Below are positions 1-8,735 of a stretch of DNA of 18,707 bases, piece by piece (positions within the stretch are counted from its first letter, which is position 1; each line of letters opens with the position of its first letter). The notes beneath the pieces were generated by a model. It did no database searches and had not been told where the DNA came from. It saw only the letters and a program-made list of their open reading frames with translations. The position numbers and the translations under genes are program-made. Origin of the DNA: Candidatus Stahliibacteriota bacterium (GTDB lineage: Bacteria > Hydrothermota > Tepidihabitantia > SM23-42); NCBI GenBank assembly GCA_030613445.1, contig JAUWLY010000014.1, positions 1-18,707 on the forward strand. The letters run 5' to 3'.

Positions 1-1146
1 GTTTCAATGGCATTGCTTGATTCTATGTATGGACCCTATCCGTTTGATCGTTATGGACATGATGTGGTCTATCCGTATGCCTGGGGCGGCATGGAACACC
101 AGGAAAACACAACAATGCACCGTAATGTTATTAGTGGGTCACATGGTTGGAAGCGCATTATTGCCCATGAGCTTGCTCATCAGTGGTGGGGTGATATGGT
201 TACCTGTGTTGATTTCCGGGACATCTGGCTTAATGAAGGATGTGCAACATACAGTGATGCGAATTACGACTGGTATACAATGGGGCATTCGTTTTTCATC
301 AGTACAATGCAAAGCCGTGCTCAAGCTTATTTCCAGGCAGATGCTTCATGGCGACATCCTCTTTATGATCCACCACCAGGACAGATGTTCAACTGGGGAT
401 ATACCTATTGCAAAGCATCCTGGATAATGCATATGCTTCGTTTTCTTGATCAAGATAGTTTCTTTACGGCAATGCAAGCTTATCGCGACTCACTTGATTA
501 TGGCACGGCAAGTACTGAAGATCTAAAAACCGTATTCTCCAGCGTATACGGAACTGATTTAACATGGTTCTTTGACGAATGGGTATTTGACCAGGGGTAT
601 CCTGAATATGATGTATTCTGGTATTGTACGCCGTCAGGAGGTAACTACCTGACAAGTATCAATATTTACCAGACACAAACAAGTGCTCCTGCAGTTTTTC
701 ACATGCCGGTCCAGATTCTCCTGCACACGACAAGCAGCGATACACTTATCAATATCGCAATACATAACTCACCCGAACACGCTGAGTTTACGACTTCTGA
801 TTCAGTAACGTCAATTGAATTCGATCCAGATTACTGGTTGCTGAAGCAATACCAGATCTACTACGGTATTGAAGAATATGCTGATAACAACCCGCTTTAT
901 AATGACTTCTTCTTTTCTTCAAACCCGACACCGAGACCTGAGATTCGCTTTGTAATAAATCAAACCGGCGAAGTAAGTTTAACATTATACGATATATCTG
1001 GCAGAATCTGTGCAACTGTGTATCAAGCAATGATCAAACCTGGACATTATTCAGTTCGAGTCGATCACTTACCTGCTGGCGTGTACTTCTGCAAAATGCA
1101 AACACCGGTAAATGAAAGAGTAAAGAAACTCGTCGTCATCAAGTAG
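1..1146 (+). CDS. M1-family zinc aminopeptidase with C-terminal sorting domain, 5' partial
   Basis: The reading frame is open to the left edge, so the N-terminal domains are missing. The visible part is the catalytic half of a gluzincin peptidase. A GGMEH exopeptidase motif (GAMEN variant) lies at about 82-96. The zinc-binding and catalytic HELAH sits at 166-180, followed by WWGDMV. The third zinc ligand is the Glu of WLNEG at about 235. The last 80 or so residues are a separate beta domain (SNPTPRPEIRF, then LYDISGR, LPAGVYF and a KKLVVIK tail) of the FlgD-like/type IX sorting type, so the enzyme is probably exported to the cell surface or medium and trims peptides from their N-termini. Family M1 is clear; substrate preference cannot be read. 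The stop TAG lies 21 bp before the next gene. Confidence 0.9.
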   Translation, partial: VSMALLDSMYGPYPFDRYGHDVVYPYAWGGMEHQENTTMHRNVISGSHGWKRIIAHELAHQWWGDMVTCVDFRDIWLNEGCATYSDANYDWYTMGHSFFISTMQSRAQAYFQADASWRHPLYDPPPGQMFNWGYTYCKASWIMHMLRFLDQDSFFTAMQAYRDSLDYGTASTEDLKTVFSSVYGTDLTWFFDEWVFDQGYPEYDVFWYCTPSGGNYLTSINIYQTQTSAPAVFHMPVQILLHTTSSDTLINIAIHNSPEHAEFTTSDSVTSIEFDPDYWLLKQYQIYYGIEEYADNNPLYNDFFFSSNPTPRPEIRFVINQTGEVSLTLYDISGRICATVYQAMIKPGHYSVRVDHLPAGVYFCKMQTPVNERVKKLVVIK

Positions 1147-1167
1147 AGCAAGGATAAGACTATCTAG

Positions 1168-1695
1168 ATGACCCTCGCCAACTTCCTCACAACATTGAGA
1201 ATAGCACTTACGCCTTGCTGTATCCTCTTCATTATGTGGGAGGTTCCGCATAATAGATTAATTGCTCTAGTCATATTTATAATCGCCTTTTTGACCGATG
1301 TCTTAGATGGAATCGTAGCCCGAAATGCGAATAAAGTAACTGATTTCGGTAAACTTTTTGATCCGCTTGCAGATAAGATATTGGTAATCTCTATTCTCGT
1401 CACCCTGGCATTCAAGATCAGAGAACCGTGGTATTGGACTGCAGTTATGATCATATGGTTACGCGAGATCTTCATCGCGCTTCTGAGACGCCGACGTGCG
1501 CCTCAGGGCGTGGCCACTGAAGCAAATCTGTACGGCAAAACAAAAACTTTCCTCCAGGTATTAGCTGTGTGCACGTTAATACTCAATATCATGATAGCCC
1601 CCTATATTCTCTGGGCAGCAGTTGCTTTCTCCATCTACTCTGGAATACGATATGTCAATTCCTGGCAGCCCAGGAATCGTAACACGACATTATGA
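1168..1695 (+). CDS. pgsA: CDP-diacylglycerol--glycerol-3-phosphate 3-phosphatidyltransferase
   Basis: This 175-residue inner-membrane enzyme makes phosphatidylglycerol phosphate from CDP-diacylglycerol and glycerol-3-phosphate, the committed step to phosphatidylglycerol. The complete CDP-alcohol phosphotransferase signature is present: D44xxD47G48xxA51R52, eight residues, G61xxxD65xxxD69. Several hydrophobic membrane segments surround it, and the length is normal for PgsA. The N-terminus MTLANFLTTLRI is typical (usual form 'NLPNxLTxxR'). A purine-rich AAGGAT about 10 bases upstream of the ATG may serve as ribosome site. It ends in TGA, which shows that UGA is a normal stop in this genome. 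The stop overlaps the tal start by 4 bases (ATGA), implying translational coupling. A related CDP-alcohol transferase cannot be fully excluded, but the motif and length favour PgsA. Confidence 0.88.
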   Translation: MTLANFLTTLRIALTPCCILFIMWEVPHNRLIALVIFIIAFLTDVLDGIVARNANKVTDFGKLFDPLADKILVISILVTLAFKIREPWYWTAVMIIWLREIFIALLRRRRAPQGVATEANLYGKTKTFLQVLAVCTLILNIMIAPYILWAAVAFSIYSGIRYVNSWQPRNRNTTL

Positions 1696-2810
1696 TGGAA
1701 AAACCGACTGTTCAGGAACTAACTGAATTCGGTCAGAGTATTTGGTTAGATTATATCAGCCGTTCCTTGATTGATACAGGTAAACTCAAAAATATGATCG
1801 ATATCGGAGTGACGGGCATGACTTCAAACCCATCTATTTTCGACAAAGCTATTAGTTCAAGCAATGATTATGATGTACGTATAAATGAACTGAAGAAAAT
1901 GCAAAAATCCACTTTTGAAATCTACGATGAACTGACCATAAAAGACATCCAGGATGCAGCTGACGTTTTCAAACCTATATACGAAAAAACAGAAGGTTCG
2001 GATGGTTATGTGAGTCTTGAGATCAACCCCAAGCTTGCGTACAACGCCAAAGAGACGATAGAAGAAGGCAAACGCCTATTCAATAAAGTCAACCGCCCCA
2101 ATGTATTGTTCAAAGTTCCGTCAACTGAACAAGGATTCATCGCGATCGAAGAACTTTTAGCGCAGGGCATAAATATAAATATTACCCTGATATTCTCTTT
2201 GCAGCAGTATATCAATACTGTCCACGCATACATAACAGGCGTGCGCAGGTTTGACCAGAACAACGGCGATATCAAGCAGCTCGCTTCGGTAGCCAGTGTT
2301 TTTGTAAGCCGCGTCGACACGCTGATTGACAAATTCCTTGATGAAAAAATAACTGAACAAAACGATGCAGCAAGAAATAAATCAGAATTGCTCAAAGGCA
2401 AAGCCGCAGTAGCTAATTGCGCAATCATTTTCAGCAGGTACAAAGAGATCTTCTTGAGTCAGGAGTTCAAAGAAATTCAGAAAAAGGGTGCACGGGTTCA
2501 GCGCCTTCTCTGGGGTTCAACGAGCACAAAGAATCCTGTTTACAGCGATATAAAATACGTTGCCGAATTAATCGGAAAAAACACTATTAATACGATACCT
2601 GAAAAGACATTGAATGCATTTCTCGATCACGGGTCGGTCAAGCAGGCTTTGACCGAGGAAATTGCCGAGCACAAAGAAATTATTAGCGAACTATCAAAAA
2701 ATAGTATTAATATTGACGCAATATGCGAGAAATTACTCAGTGATGGCGTGGCGGCATTTGAAAAATCCTTTGATTCTCTCTTAGCCTCGATTACTGAAAA
2801 AGCAAAATAG
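1692..2810 (+). CDS. tal: Transaldolase
   Basis: A cytosolic class I aldolase-type enzyme of the non-oxidative pentose phosphate pathway, moving a dihydroxyacetone unit between sedoheptulose-7-phosphate and glyceraldehyde-3-phosphate. At 372 residues it matches the longer transaldolase subfamily known from actinobacteria and cyanobacteria rather than the roughly 215-residue bacterial form. Visible motifs are TGMTSNPSIFDKAI (residues 41-54), where the substrate loop begins, and VLFKVPST with K141 as the expected Schiff-base lysine. NINITLIFS (161-169) and ASVFVSRVD (201-209) are also family hallmarks. The start overlaps the pgsA stop. A second ATG follows at 1695 and cannot be distinguished as start. 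The gene ends in TAG; no clear terminator hairpin follows. Confidence 0.93.
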   Translation: MMEKPTVQELTEFGQSIWLDYISRSLIDTGKLKNMIDIGVTGMTSNPSIFDKAISSSNDYDVRINELKKMQKSTFEIYDELTIKDIQDAADVFKPIYEKTEGSDGYVSLEINPKLAYNAKETIEEGKRLFNKVNRPNVLFKVPSTEQGFIAIEELLAQGININITLIFSLQQYINTVHAYITGVRRFDQNNGDIKQLASVASVFVSRVDTLIDKFLDEKITEQNDAARNKSELLKGKAAVANCAIIFSRYKEIFLSQEFKEIQKKGARVQRLLWGSTSTKNPVYSDIKYVAELIGKNTINTIPEKTLNAFLDHGSVKQALTEEIAEHKEIISELSKNSINIDAICEKLLSDGVAAFEKSFDSLLASITEKAK

Positions 2811-2860
2811 TTATCAACCTAAAAAAATGCACCGACTATCAGGTGTGGGAAAAATGAAGT

Positions 2861-3028
2861 ATTTCTTATATTAATATATACGATATATAGGATGTCGCAG
2901 GAAAACCGCGGATCAAAATCGAAAACATAAGTGCCAGCAATATTATTAGCATCGACTGTTCGTATTTACCAAACGGTATCTATTTTGTCGCTGTCAATAA
3001 GAAAAAGTTTAAAACAATAAAATATTGA
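2861..3028 (+). pseudogene. Relic of a C-terminal sorting domain (decayed exported-protein gene)
   Basis: No start codon or ribosome site is present, yet the frame ending in TGA at 3026-3028 still reads as the end of the same C-terminal domain found on the other exported proteins here: a 'YDI-stop-DVAGKP' stretch with TAG at 2888-2890, then SIDCSYLPNGIYFVAVNKKK and TIKY. The conserved 'YDVAGK', 'LPNGIYF' and basic tail are all recognisable. The upstream part of the gene is gone. It lies in the 280 bp gap between tal and the glycosyltransferase, so this gap is probably the scar of a lost exported protein. Identification rests on resemblance to the intact copies in this window. Confidence 0.65.
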
Positions 3029-3054
3029 TATATCCGAAACCATTCTGTTTCGCT

Positions 3055-3090
3055 TCATTTTATCATTTTGTTAATTGACAAAATAATAAA
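3055..3090. repeat. Palindromic intergenic repeat, copy 1
   Basis: This 36-base AT-rich element matches a second copy at 8998-9033 at 34 of 36 positions. It is an inverted repeat: arms TTTATCATTTTGT and ACAAAATAATAAA (one mismatch) around the loop TAATTG. It ends one base before the stop codon of the glycosyltransferase on the minus strand and could act as a weak bidirectional terminator. The two copies carry different arm mismatches, as if both derived from one perfect palindrome. Confidence 0.7.
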
Positions 3091-3091
3091 G

Positions 3092-4265
3092 TTAGTATTG
3101 TCGGTATTGTTTAAGTTTATCGGTTGGATAAAACGTACCCCGCCAGATAATACCACCCCTTCTCTTACCAAGAATACCTGCACGGACCATGGCTATGAAC
3201 ATAACAGATACGGCCAGCGGCACGAAAAATGCGGTCCACCACGGACGCCCTAAATACATATTCATAGTAAACGCCGTAAGGAACATAATACCAAGCATGA
3301 TTGTCCCTACCAGGTACCCAAATGGCAGACCCATAGGGACCAGGGCAATAAACGGTGATATCTCAAAGCCCAGCATGAGCAACCCTACCACGATCAGTTT
3401 TATCATGCTGAATTGTCCAACCATCGTAAACAATGCGCGTTCTGAGCCAACCATCATTTCGCGAACTGAATGGTAGAAGTGAAGACCCACGCTATTTCGA
3501 CCATTGACCACAGTACAATGCGCTCCTGATTCTTTAAGCACACGACCAAGAGCTATGTCATCTGCAACAGTCAGCCTTATTCTTTCAAAACCCTGCGCCT
3601 GCACATAGGCAGTTCTGCGTACAAGGTTGAACGCACCAGCTCCTACACTTGCCTTAGATGTCTCGTCTTTAACTTTCCAGGGCCGGCCAACCAAACAAAT
3701 ATGGCGCATGAAAACCGAAAGCATGCTGTCAGCTAGAAACGTAGTGGGATAGAGTTGCGGAATAGCAGCAATATGGTCATACCCATACAGTTCACAGTAC
3801 GAGATCACTCGCTTCAACGTACCCCGAAGCAATATGAACATCCGCATCACTGAATAGCAGCCATGCACCAGATGCGACCTCTGCTCCTGGCTGCATCGCA
3901 TACAATTTTCCAATCCATGCTTTAGGCAATTCTTTTATGTGTATTGCCTTTACGCGGTGATCGGTTTGAGCTATTTCCTCGATTATCTCAGGCGTATTGT
4001 CTGTTGAGCGATCATCAATAAGGATTATTTCCAGGTTCGGATAATCAGATTCCAGACGCGATCTCATCGCCGCTTTGATAGTGTCAGCTTCGTTCCGGGC
4101 GGGGATGATTACAGATACTCGTAGCCACTTTTTTAAATCTTTATAGGGTAACTTGGCAACTGTACATACTGACGCAATGAGTCGTAAAGTACAGACCAAT
4201 TGTACAATCCAGTACAGAGCTCCCAAAACGACAAATATAGCGAAGAAAATCTTTGCGATTATCAT
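3092..4265 (-). CDS. Family 2 membrane glycosyltransferase, interrupted by a frameshift
   Basis: The two halves are in different frames and join to a protein of about 390 residues. The N-terminal half has a membrane segment (IIAKIFFAIFVVLGALYWIV), then a GT-A domain with SVIIPARNEAD, LIDDRSTDNT, the acceptor-side AWIGKLYA and the metal-binding FSDADVH. The second half continues with GTLKRVISYCELYGYD, a VADDIALG motif (the 'ED' site), about three membrane helices and the closing WRGTFYPTDKL. This arrangement matches CrtQ/HpnI-like enzymes that transfer sugar to a lipid or polyisoprenoid at the inner membrane; the substrate is unknown. Removing one base from the C4 run at 3822-3825 (G4 on the coding strand) restores the frame as A-S-G-T-L-K. 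This is either a real inactivating mutation or a base-count error. ATG at 4265 is preferred as start; TTG at 4304 lies in the same frame but overlaps a -35-like TTGACA. Confidence 0.85.
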
Positions 4266-4364
4266 AGTAATTCGTAATGGTATTTCAGATAAGCTTGATG
4301 TCAATAGATTTTGTCATTGCCACCAACCTTGACAAGTATGCTGTCTCGAATAAAGTATATTGGG
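4266..4364. promoter_or_regulatory. Divergent promoter region between glycosyltransferase and zinc transporter
   Basis: Two TTGACA boxes point away from each other. On the minus strand, TTGACA at 4299-4304 is followed after 17 bases by TACCAT (4276-4281). On the plus strand, TTGACA at 4329-4334 is followed by AAGTAT after 18 bases or TATATT after 21. The -35 boxes are perfect and the -10 boxes weak. No convincing Zur-type palindrome was found, so metal control of the transporter is not shown. Confidence 0.4.
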
Positions 4365-5234
4365 ATGTGTGAGTGTAATAAGTCATATTTCGTGCGGGGA
4401 CTAGGGGTTCACCTGTTGATGATTATATTCCTTTGCATCACCTCTCTATCCTGTTCACAAAAAGATACGCCTACTGACAAAATCTACATAGTAGTCAGCA
4501 TCCTCCCCCTGGCTGAATTCACTGAGAAAATAGGTGGCGACAAAATACAAGTGTCTGTGATGGTTCCTCCAGGAGCATCACCGCACAGTTATGAACCTAC
4601 CCCTGGTCAACTCGCTAAATTAGACAAGGCGCAGTTGTATGTAAAAGTTGGCGCGCCGATTGACTTTGAATTAGTCTGGTTGGACAAAATTCTTGCAGTC
4701 AACCAAAATCTATTATTATGTGATGCATCTCAGTCCGTCCAATTTATCAAAGGAGACCCCCACATCTGGCTGTCTCCACATAACGCCGCAATAATGGTCG
4801 GGAACATTTATGATGCGCTTGTCCAGATCGACCCTGATAATCAAATCTTCTATGATAAGAATAGCAAACAGTATATCAAAGAATTAGATAATCTGGCCAA
4901 TGCTATCGTTAGACTTTTAAGAGAAAAGAAGGGCCGAAATTTCATGGTCTTTCATCCAGCGTGGGGTTATTTTGCCCGTGCCTATGATTTGAAGCAAATA
5001 CCTATTGAGAAACAGGGCAAAGAACCAACCGCACAAGGCATATTGCGACTCATCGAACAAGCAGAACAAAACAATATAAAAGTCGTCTTTGCCTCACCCC
5101 AGTTCAACAAAAAGAGTGCAAAGGTGATTGCTAAAGAAATACAGGGGCAGGTGATTCTAATCGATCCATTAGAAAAAGAATACATAGCAAATTTGAAAAA
5201 AATAACCTCAATACTCGTCCAAGTAATGGAGTAA
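4365..5234 (+). CDS. znuA: Zinc-type ABC transporter substrate-binding protein (ZnuA/TroA family)
   Basis: An exported binding protein of cluster A-I that captures a divalent metal and delivers it to the permease encoded two genes downstream. The four expected ligands are visible, numbered from the ATG at 4365: H74 in PGASPHSYEP, H133 in DPHIWLSP, H197 in FMVFHPAWGYF and D267 in LIDPLEKE. The third ligand is His, as in ZnuA/TroA, rather than the Glu of manganese-binding PsaA types, which favours zinc. The His-rich loop of many ZnuA proteins is absent. A signal region with basic residues and GVHLLMIIFLCITSLSC precedes the mature part, and the Cys may be lipidated although the lipobox is atypical. 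The frame also has a TTG at 4311 and GTG at 4392; the start is uncertain. The stop is 3 bp from znuC. Confidence 0.85.
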   Translation: MCECNKSYFVRGLGVHLLMIIFLCITSLSCSQKDTPTDKIYIVVSILPLAEFTEKIGGDKIQVSVMVPPGASPHSYEPTPGQLAKLDKAQLYVKVGAPIDFELVWLDKILAVNQNLLLCDASQSVQFIKGDPHIWLSPHNAAIMVGNIYDALVQIDPDNQIFYDKNSKQYIKELDNLANAIVRLLREKKGRNFMVFHPAWGYFARAYDLKQIPIEKQGKEPTAQGILRLIEQAEQNNIKVVFASPQFNKKSAKVIAKEIQGQVILIDPLEKEYIANLKKITSILVQVME

Positions 5235-5237
5235 TAA

Positions 5238-5999
5238 TTGAAAAACAATATTGTTGTTGAACTAAAAGATGTATGTTTTTCATATACTAATATATCTGTT
5301 TTGGAGAGTATCAACATCACTATCAAAGAGAAGGATTTCCTCAGCATAATCGGGCCTAATGGCGGGGGCAAAACGACAATCCTAAAGATCATCCTTGGTT
5401 TACTTGAACCGAATAAAGGTATGGTATATGTATTTAATGCTTCAGCAAAAAAAGCACGAAAACACATCGGTTATTTACCCCAACATATCTCATTTGATTT
5501 TGATTTTCCAATAAGTGTCCAGGAAGTTGTCCTTATGGGGAGACTTGGCAAAAGAGGGATTGGTAGAAAATTTACAGAAACGGACGTTAGTGTATGCATG
5601 CAAGTATTGGAAAAGGTCGGTATGCAAAAATACAAAAACAGTGAACTCGGCAAACTTTCTGGAGGCCAAAGACAGCGCGTCTTTATCGCACGCGCTCTTT
5701 CGACTGAGCCCAGATTACTGCTCCTTGATGAACCTGTTTCCAGCGTTGATACGCAATGGCAGCAAGCCTTTTACGAACTCCTCCATGACTTGAATAAAGA
5801 AATCACCATCGTCCTCGTAACCCACGACATAAGTGTTGTTTCAACTTATATAGACAAGATAGCCTGTCTTAATAAGAAACTCTATTACCACGGTTCAAAA
5901 AAGGAGGGCATGCATAAGATATCAGAAATGTATGAATGTCCAGTTCAGTTAATAACCCACACCCCAACCCATGATCCAAGTGGAGAAAGCGACAAATGA
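5238..5999 (+). CDS. znuC: Zinc-type ABC transporter ATP-binding protein
   Basis: The cytoplasmic ATPase subunit, 253 residues, that powers metal import. Motifs in order: Walker A GPNGGGKTT (39-47), Q-loop Q82 in YLPQ, ABC signature LSGGQRQR (140-147), Walker B LLLLDEP (160-166) and the switch histidine in VTHD (H196). The start is TTG at 5238, chosen because GGAG at 5228-5231 sits 6 bases upstream, inside the end of znuA, and the protein begins as expected for the family. It ends in TGA overlapping the permease ATG by 4 bases, so the three genes form one translationally coupled operon. The metal is inferred from the binding protein; ATPases of zinc, manganese and iron importers in this family look alike. 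Confidence 0.9.
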   Translation: MKNNIVVELKDVCFSYTNISVLESINITIKEKDFLSIIGPNGGGKTTILKIILGLLEPNKGMVYVFNASAKKARKHIGYLPQHISFDFDFPISVQEVVLMGRLGKRGIGRKFTETDVSVCMQVLEKVGMQKYKNSELGKLSGGQRQRVFIARALSTEPRLLLLDEPVSSVDTQWQQAFYELLHDLNKEITIVLVTHDISVVSTYIDKIACLNKKLYYHGSKKEGMHKISEMYECPVQLITHTPTHDPSGESDK

Positions 6000-6808
6000 T
6001 CGAACTTCTCCATTACGAATTCATGCGCAATGCCTTTTTTGCCGCAGTCTTAGTTGGTATTGCATGTGGTATTGTGGGTGCTTTCGTAGTCATAAAAAAA
6101 ATTGTTTTTATTAGTGGTGGCATAACCCACGCTGCTTTTGGCGGCATCGGTCTAGGATATTTACTCAATATTAACCCCGTCTTAACTGCGATACCTTTTA
6201 GCCTGTTCTCTGCTATCGCAATTGGTATCTTAAGTAAGAAAACTAAAATTAGCGAGGATTCTGCCATCGGTATAATATGGTCAGTTGGTATGGCTTTAGG
6301 CATTCTCTTTATTAGTTTGTCTCCAGGCTATGCACCAGATCTTTTCGGTTATTTGTTTGGCTCTATCCTAACTGTTCCGACATCCGACATAATCATGATG
6401 TTGGTGCTCGACATCATAATCATCGTAACTGTTCTTTTATTATACAAAGAACTGCACGCCTTATCTTTTGATGAAGAATTCTCAATGATTGTTGGCGTAC
6501 CAACAAAGACCTTGTATTTGATCCTGCTCTGTCTTGTTGCGCTGAGCATAATTGTTCTAATCAGGGTTGTCGGTATAATCCTTGTTATCGCGCTCCTGAC
6601 AATCCCGGCCACGATTGCCAAACAGTTTACCAGCAACTTAAAGAACTTGGTCGCTCTATCTACATTAACAGCAGTTGTTTCAAGCATAATCGGGTTGTGG
6701 TTATCCTATATCTTTGACTTACCCTCAGGTGCAACTATTGTTTTGCTTCTTGCCTTTGTGTTCATAATCTCAACTGGTATCAGAAAATTTATGATCCCAA
6801 AAGTATAA
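5996..6808 (+). CDS. znuB: Zinc-type ABC transporter permease (ABC-3 family)
   Basis: The inner-membrane channel subunit, 270 residues, nearly all of it hydrophobic helices (about seven to nine), as usual for ABC-3 family permeases of the ZnuB/MntB/TroC type. It starts FMRNAFFAAVLVGIACGIVGAFVVIKK and has the typical GGITHAAFGGIGLG stretch near residue 45 and RVVGIILVIALLTIPA near residue 190, matching the conserved 'RxVGxxLVxALLxxPA' segment. The ATG overlaps the znuC stop, with GGAG about 10 bases upstream. It pairs with ZnuC as a homodimer in the expected complex. The operon seems to end here, since a new promoter follows at 6839. Confidence 0.9.
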   Translation: MIELLHYEFMRNAFFAAVLVGIACGIVGAFVVIKKIVFISGGITHAAFGGIGLGYLLNINPVLTAIPFSLFSAIAIGILSKKTKISEDSAIGIIWSVGMALGILFISLSPGYAPDLFGYLFGSILTVPTSDIIMMLVLDIIIIVTVLLLYKELHALSFDEEFSMIVGVPTKTLYLILLCLVALSIIVLIRVVGIILVIALLTIPATIAKQFTSNLKNLVALSTLTAVVSSIIGLWLSYIFDLPSGATIVLLLAFVFIISTGIRKFMIPKV

Positions 6809-6810
6809 TA

Positions 6811-6847
6811 AATTGTCATTATTGCCAGTACCGAATCATTGACAATT
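6811..6847. repeat. Inverted repeat across the -35 box
   Basis: Perfect 8-base arms AATTGTCA (6811-6818) and TGACAATT (6840-6847) are separated by 21 bases. The right arm contains the -35 TTGACA of the next gene. It may be an operator, a weak terminator for the zinc operon, or chance in AT-rich DNA. Confidence 0.35.
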
Positions 6848-6867
6848 GAAAAATAAGGGTATATAAT
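6839..6867 (+). promoter_or_regulatory. Sigma-70-type promoter of the beta-helix gene
   Basis: A perfect TTGACA (6839-6844), a 17-base spacer and a perfect TATAAT (6862-6867) are followed by AGGAGG at 6882-6887 and ATG at 6892. The leader would be about 18 bases. Confidence 0.8.
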
Positions 6868-6891
6868 GCACAAATATAAAAAGGAGGAAAA

Positions 6892-8694
6892 ATGAACATT
6901 GACAAAATGTCAAAGCAGGTTATTTACATCGCTGCTATTTTGGTAATATCCAGCGCATTAAATGCAGCTACGTTCACAGTTACGCATACTGGTGATACAG
7001 GAGCAGGTAGCCTGCGCTGGGCAATGACCCAAGCAGAGAATAATACAAATACATTCGATGTCATCGATTTCAACATACCAGGCGGTGGCGTTCAAACTAT
7101 TCGTCCTTTATCACAGCTTCCAGTCTTGACTGATACCGCCGGCGTCTTTATTGATGGTCTTACACAACCTGGTGCATCACCAGGAACTAACCCACCGTCC
7201 TCTTGCACTTTGATGATCGAAGTGAATGGTATGATGGCTGGCGGTGCTCATGGATTTTGGATTTTATCGCCAAATAATACGATCCAGGGATTGGTTATTG
7301 ATAGTTTTGAACAACACGGTATCCGTATACAGGGAATACCGACCGGAACATATAATAATGTTATCACCCTTAATTGGGTAGGTATGGATCCGACCGGTAC
7401 GATCATAAGGGGCAATGGATGCAATATGGTAAGATTCTGGGGTGGTATTTATATAGAAGTAGCTTGGGATTCTATCGGTTTTGCATTTGATAACACCATA
7501 GACCTTAATATGTCATCAGGTAATTATGCAGAAGGGATAGGGATATCGAGTTGTCCACCGGGTGATGTCTATCAGAATCTTGTAACCGGTAATTATGTCG
7601 GTACTGATTATACAGGGACTCTGGATCGTGGGAATATACATGATGGTGTATATATTGGTGAAGGTGCACATCATAATATAATCGATGGGAATTTGATCGC
7701 CGGCAATGATTTCGAAGGTGTCTGCATTGTCGGTTATCCACCCTATGGTTGGGATTCCCATGATAATACCGTCTTGAATAACATAATCGGTCTTGATATC
7801 GCGTTAAATCCATTAGCAAATTTAATGGATGGTGTTAGCATTGGTCAGTATGGTAATGTCTATCAAGGCGGTTTTGCTACTGGTAATATCATTGACAGTA
7901 ATATTATTGCACACAATTTGCATAATGGCGTTACGGTCTGGGAACACGGCAATAGTACTATAAATTGCGATCATAATTGGATAACACAAAATACTATGTA
8001 TAATAATGGTCTACTCGGTATTGATCTAAACGACGATGGCGTGACACAAAATGATCCTAATGATCCAGATTCTGGATCTAATGAAGAAGTAAATTTTCCG
8101 GTCATCACCAATGCACGCTATTTTGCACCACAAACAATTGTTGACGGGACTATTGACATTGACACTGACCCAACACAGGCGATAGTCGAAGTATTTCGCG
8201 CCCATGTCGACCCGTCAGGTTATGGTGAAGGCTGGCTTTATCTAGGTGCGACCACACCAAATGCATCTGGAAACTGGACTATCACAGTCACCGGACTCAA
8301 TATCGGTGACGATGTAACCGCAACGACGACTGATATGACGTCAAACACTTCTGAATTTGCTCAGAACACCGTGGTGGTTCTTGGTATTGAAGAAGGTGGA
8401 TCTATGCAAATACCAGATGCTTATATGCTTGAGCAGAATTTACCGAACCCCTTCACTTCCCAAACTATAATTAACTATGCTCTACCTGAATTTACATCAG
8501 TTGATGTAAGTATCTATGATGTCGCCGGTAAAAAAATTATTACATTGATCGATGCAAGCCAGCAACCTGGTTATCATACAATTTATTGGGACGGCCAAAC
8601 CGAAAATGGCACTGACATAGCTAATGGCGTATATTTTTACAGAATAGCAACTGACAATTTCAATTCGACAAAGAAGCTCATTATCGCACGCTAA
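6892..8694 (+). CDS. Exported right-handed beta-helix protein with C-terminal sorting domain
   Basis: A 600-residue exported protein. The N-terminal 30 residues form a signal peptide (basic start, then VIYIAAILVISSALNA). Next comes the 'VTHTGDTGAGSLRWAM' segment that opens many parallel beta-helix surface proteins. Residues roughly 70-390 hold repeated N-x-I/V turns such as NNTIQGLVID, HNIIDGNLIAGN and GNIIDSNIIAHN, typical of NosD/pectate-lyase-like helices. A short Ig-like segment (IVEVFRAHVD to TATTTDMTSNTSEF) follows, then the sorting domain from about residue 505: LEQNLPNPFTSQTIINYALP, SIYDVAGKK, WDGQTENG, GVYFYRI, KKLIIAR. No catalytic site was recognised, so it may bind or cleave polysaccharide, or be structural. 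A strong promoter and ribosome site indicate independent, probably high, expression. Confidence 0.88.
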   Translation: MNIDKMSKQVIYIAAILVISSALNAATFTVTHTGDTGAGSLRWAMTQAENNTNTFDVIDFNIPGGGVQTIRPLSQLPVLTDTAGVFIDGLTQPGASPGTNPPSSCTLMIEVNGMMAGGAHGFWILSPNNTIQGLVIDSFEQHGIRIQGIPTGTYNNVITLNWVGMDPTGTIIRGNGCNMVRFWGGIYIEVAWDSIGFAFDNTIDLNMSSGNYAEGIGISSCPPGDVYQNLVTGNYVGTDYTGTLDRGNIHDGVYIGEGAHHNIIDGNLIAGNDFEGVCIVGYPPYGWDSHDNTVLNNIIGLDIALNPLANLMDGVSIGQYGNVYQGGFATGNIIDSNIIAHNLHNGVTVWEHGNSTINCDHNWITQNTMYNNGLLGIDLNDDGVTQNDPNDPDSGSNEEVNFPVITNARYFAPQTIVDGTIDIDTDPTQAIVEVFRAHVDPSGYGEGWLYLGATTPNASGNWTITVTGLNIGDDVTATTTDMTSNTSEFAQNTVVVLGIEEGGSMQIPDAYMLEQNLPNPFTSQTIINYALPEFTSVDVSIYDVAGKKIITLIDASQQPGYHTIYWDGQTENGTDIANGVYFYRIATDNFNSTKKLIIAR

Positions 8695-8735
8695 AACACT
8701 AAAGCAAAGCATTGCAGGAGGCAAAAATAAACATT

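Noticed and set aside
3792..3913. Two separate overlapping glycosyltransferase genes
   Set aside because: The overlap region encodes nonsense in both frames beyond the junction, and the two halves make one complete GT2 protein after a one-base correction.
4311..4364. TTG at 4311 as start of the binding-protein gene
   Set aside because: It would place a TTGACA -35-like box inside the coding region and add a non-signal-like extension; a later start gives a usual export signal. Not fully settled.
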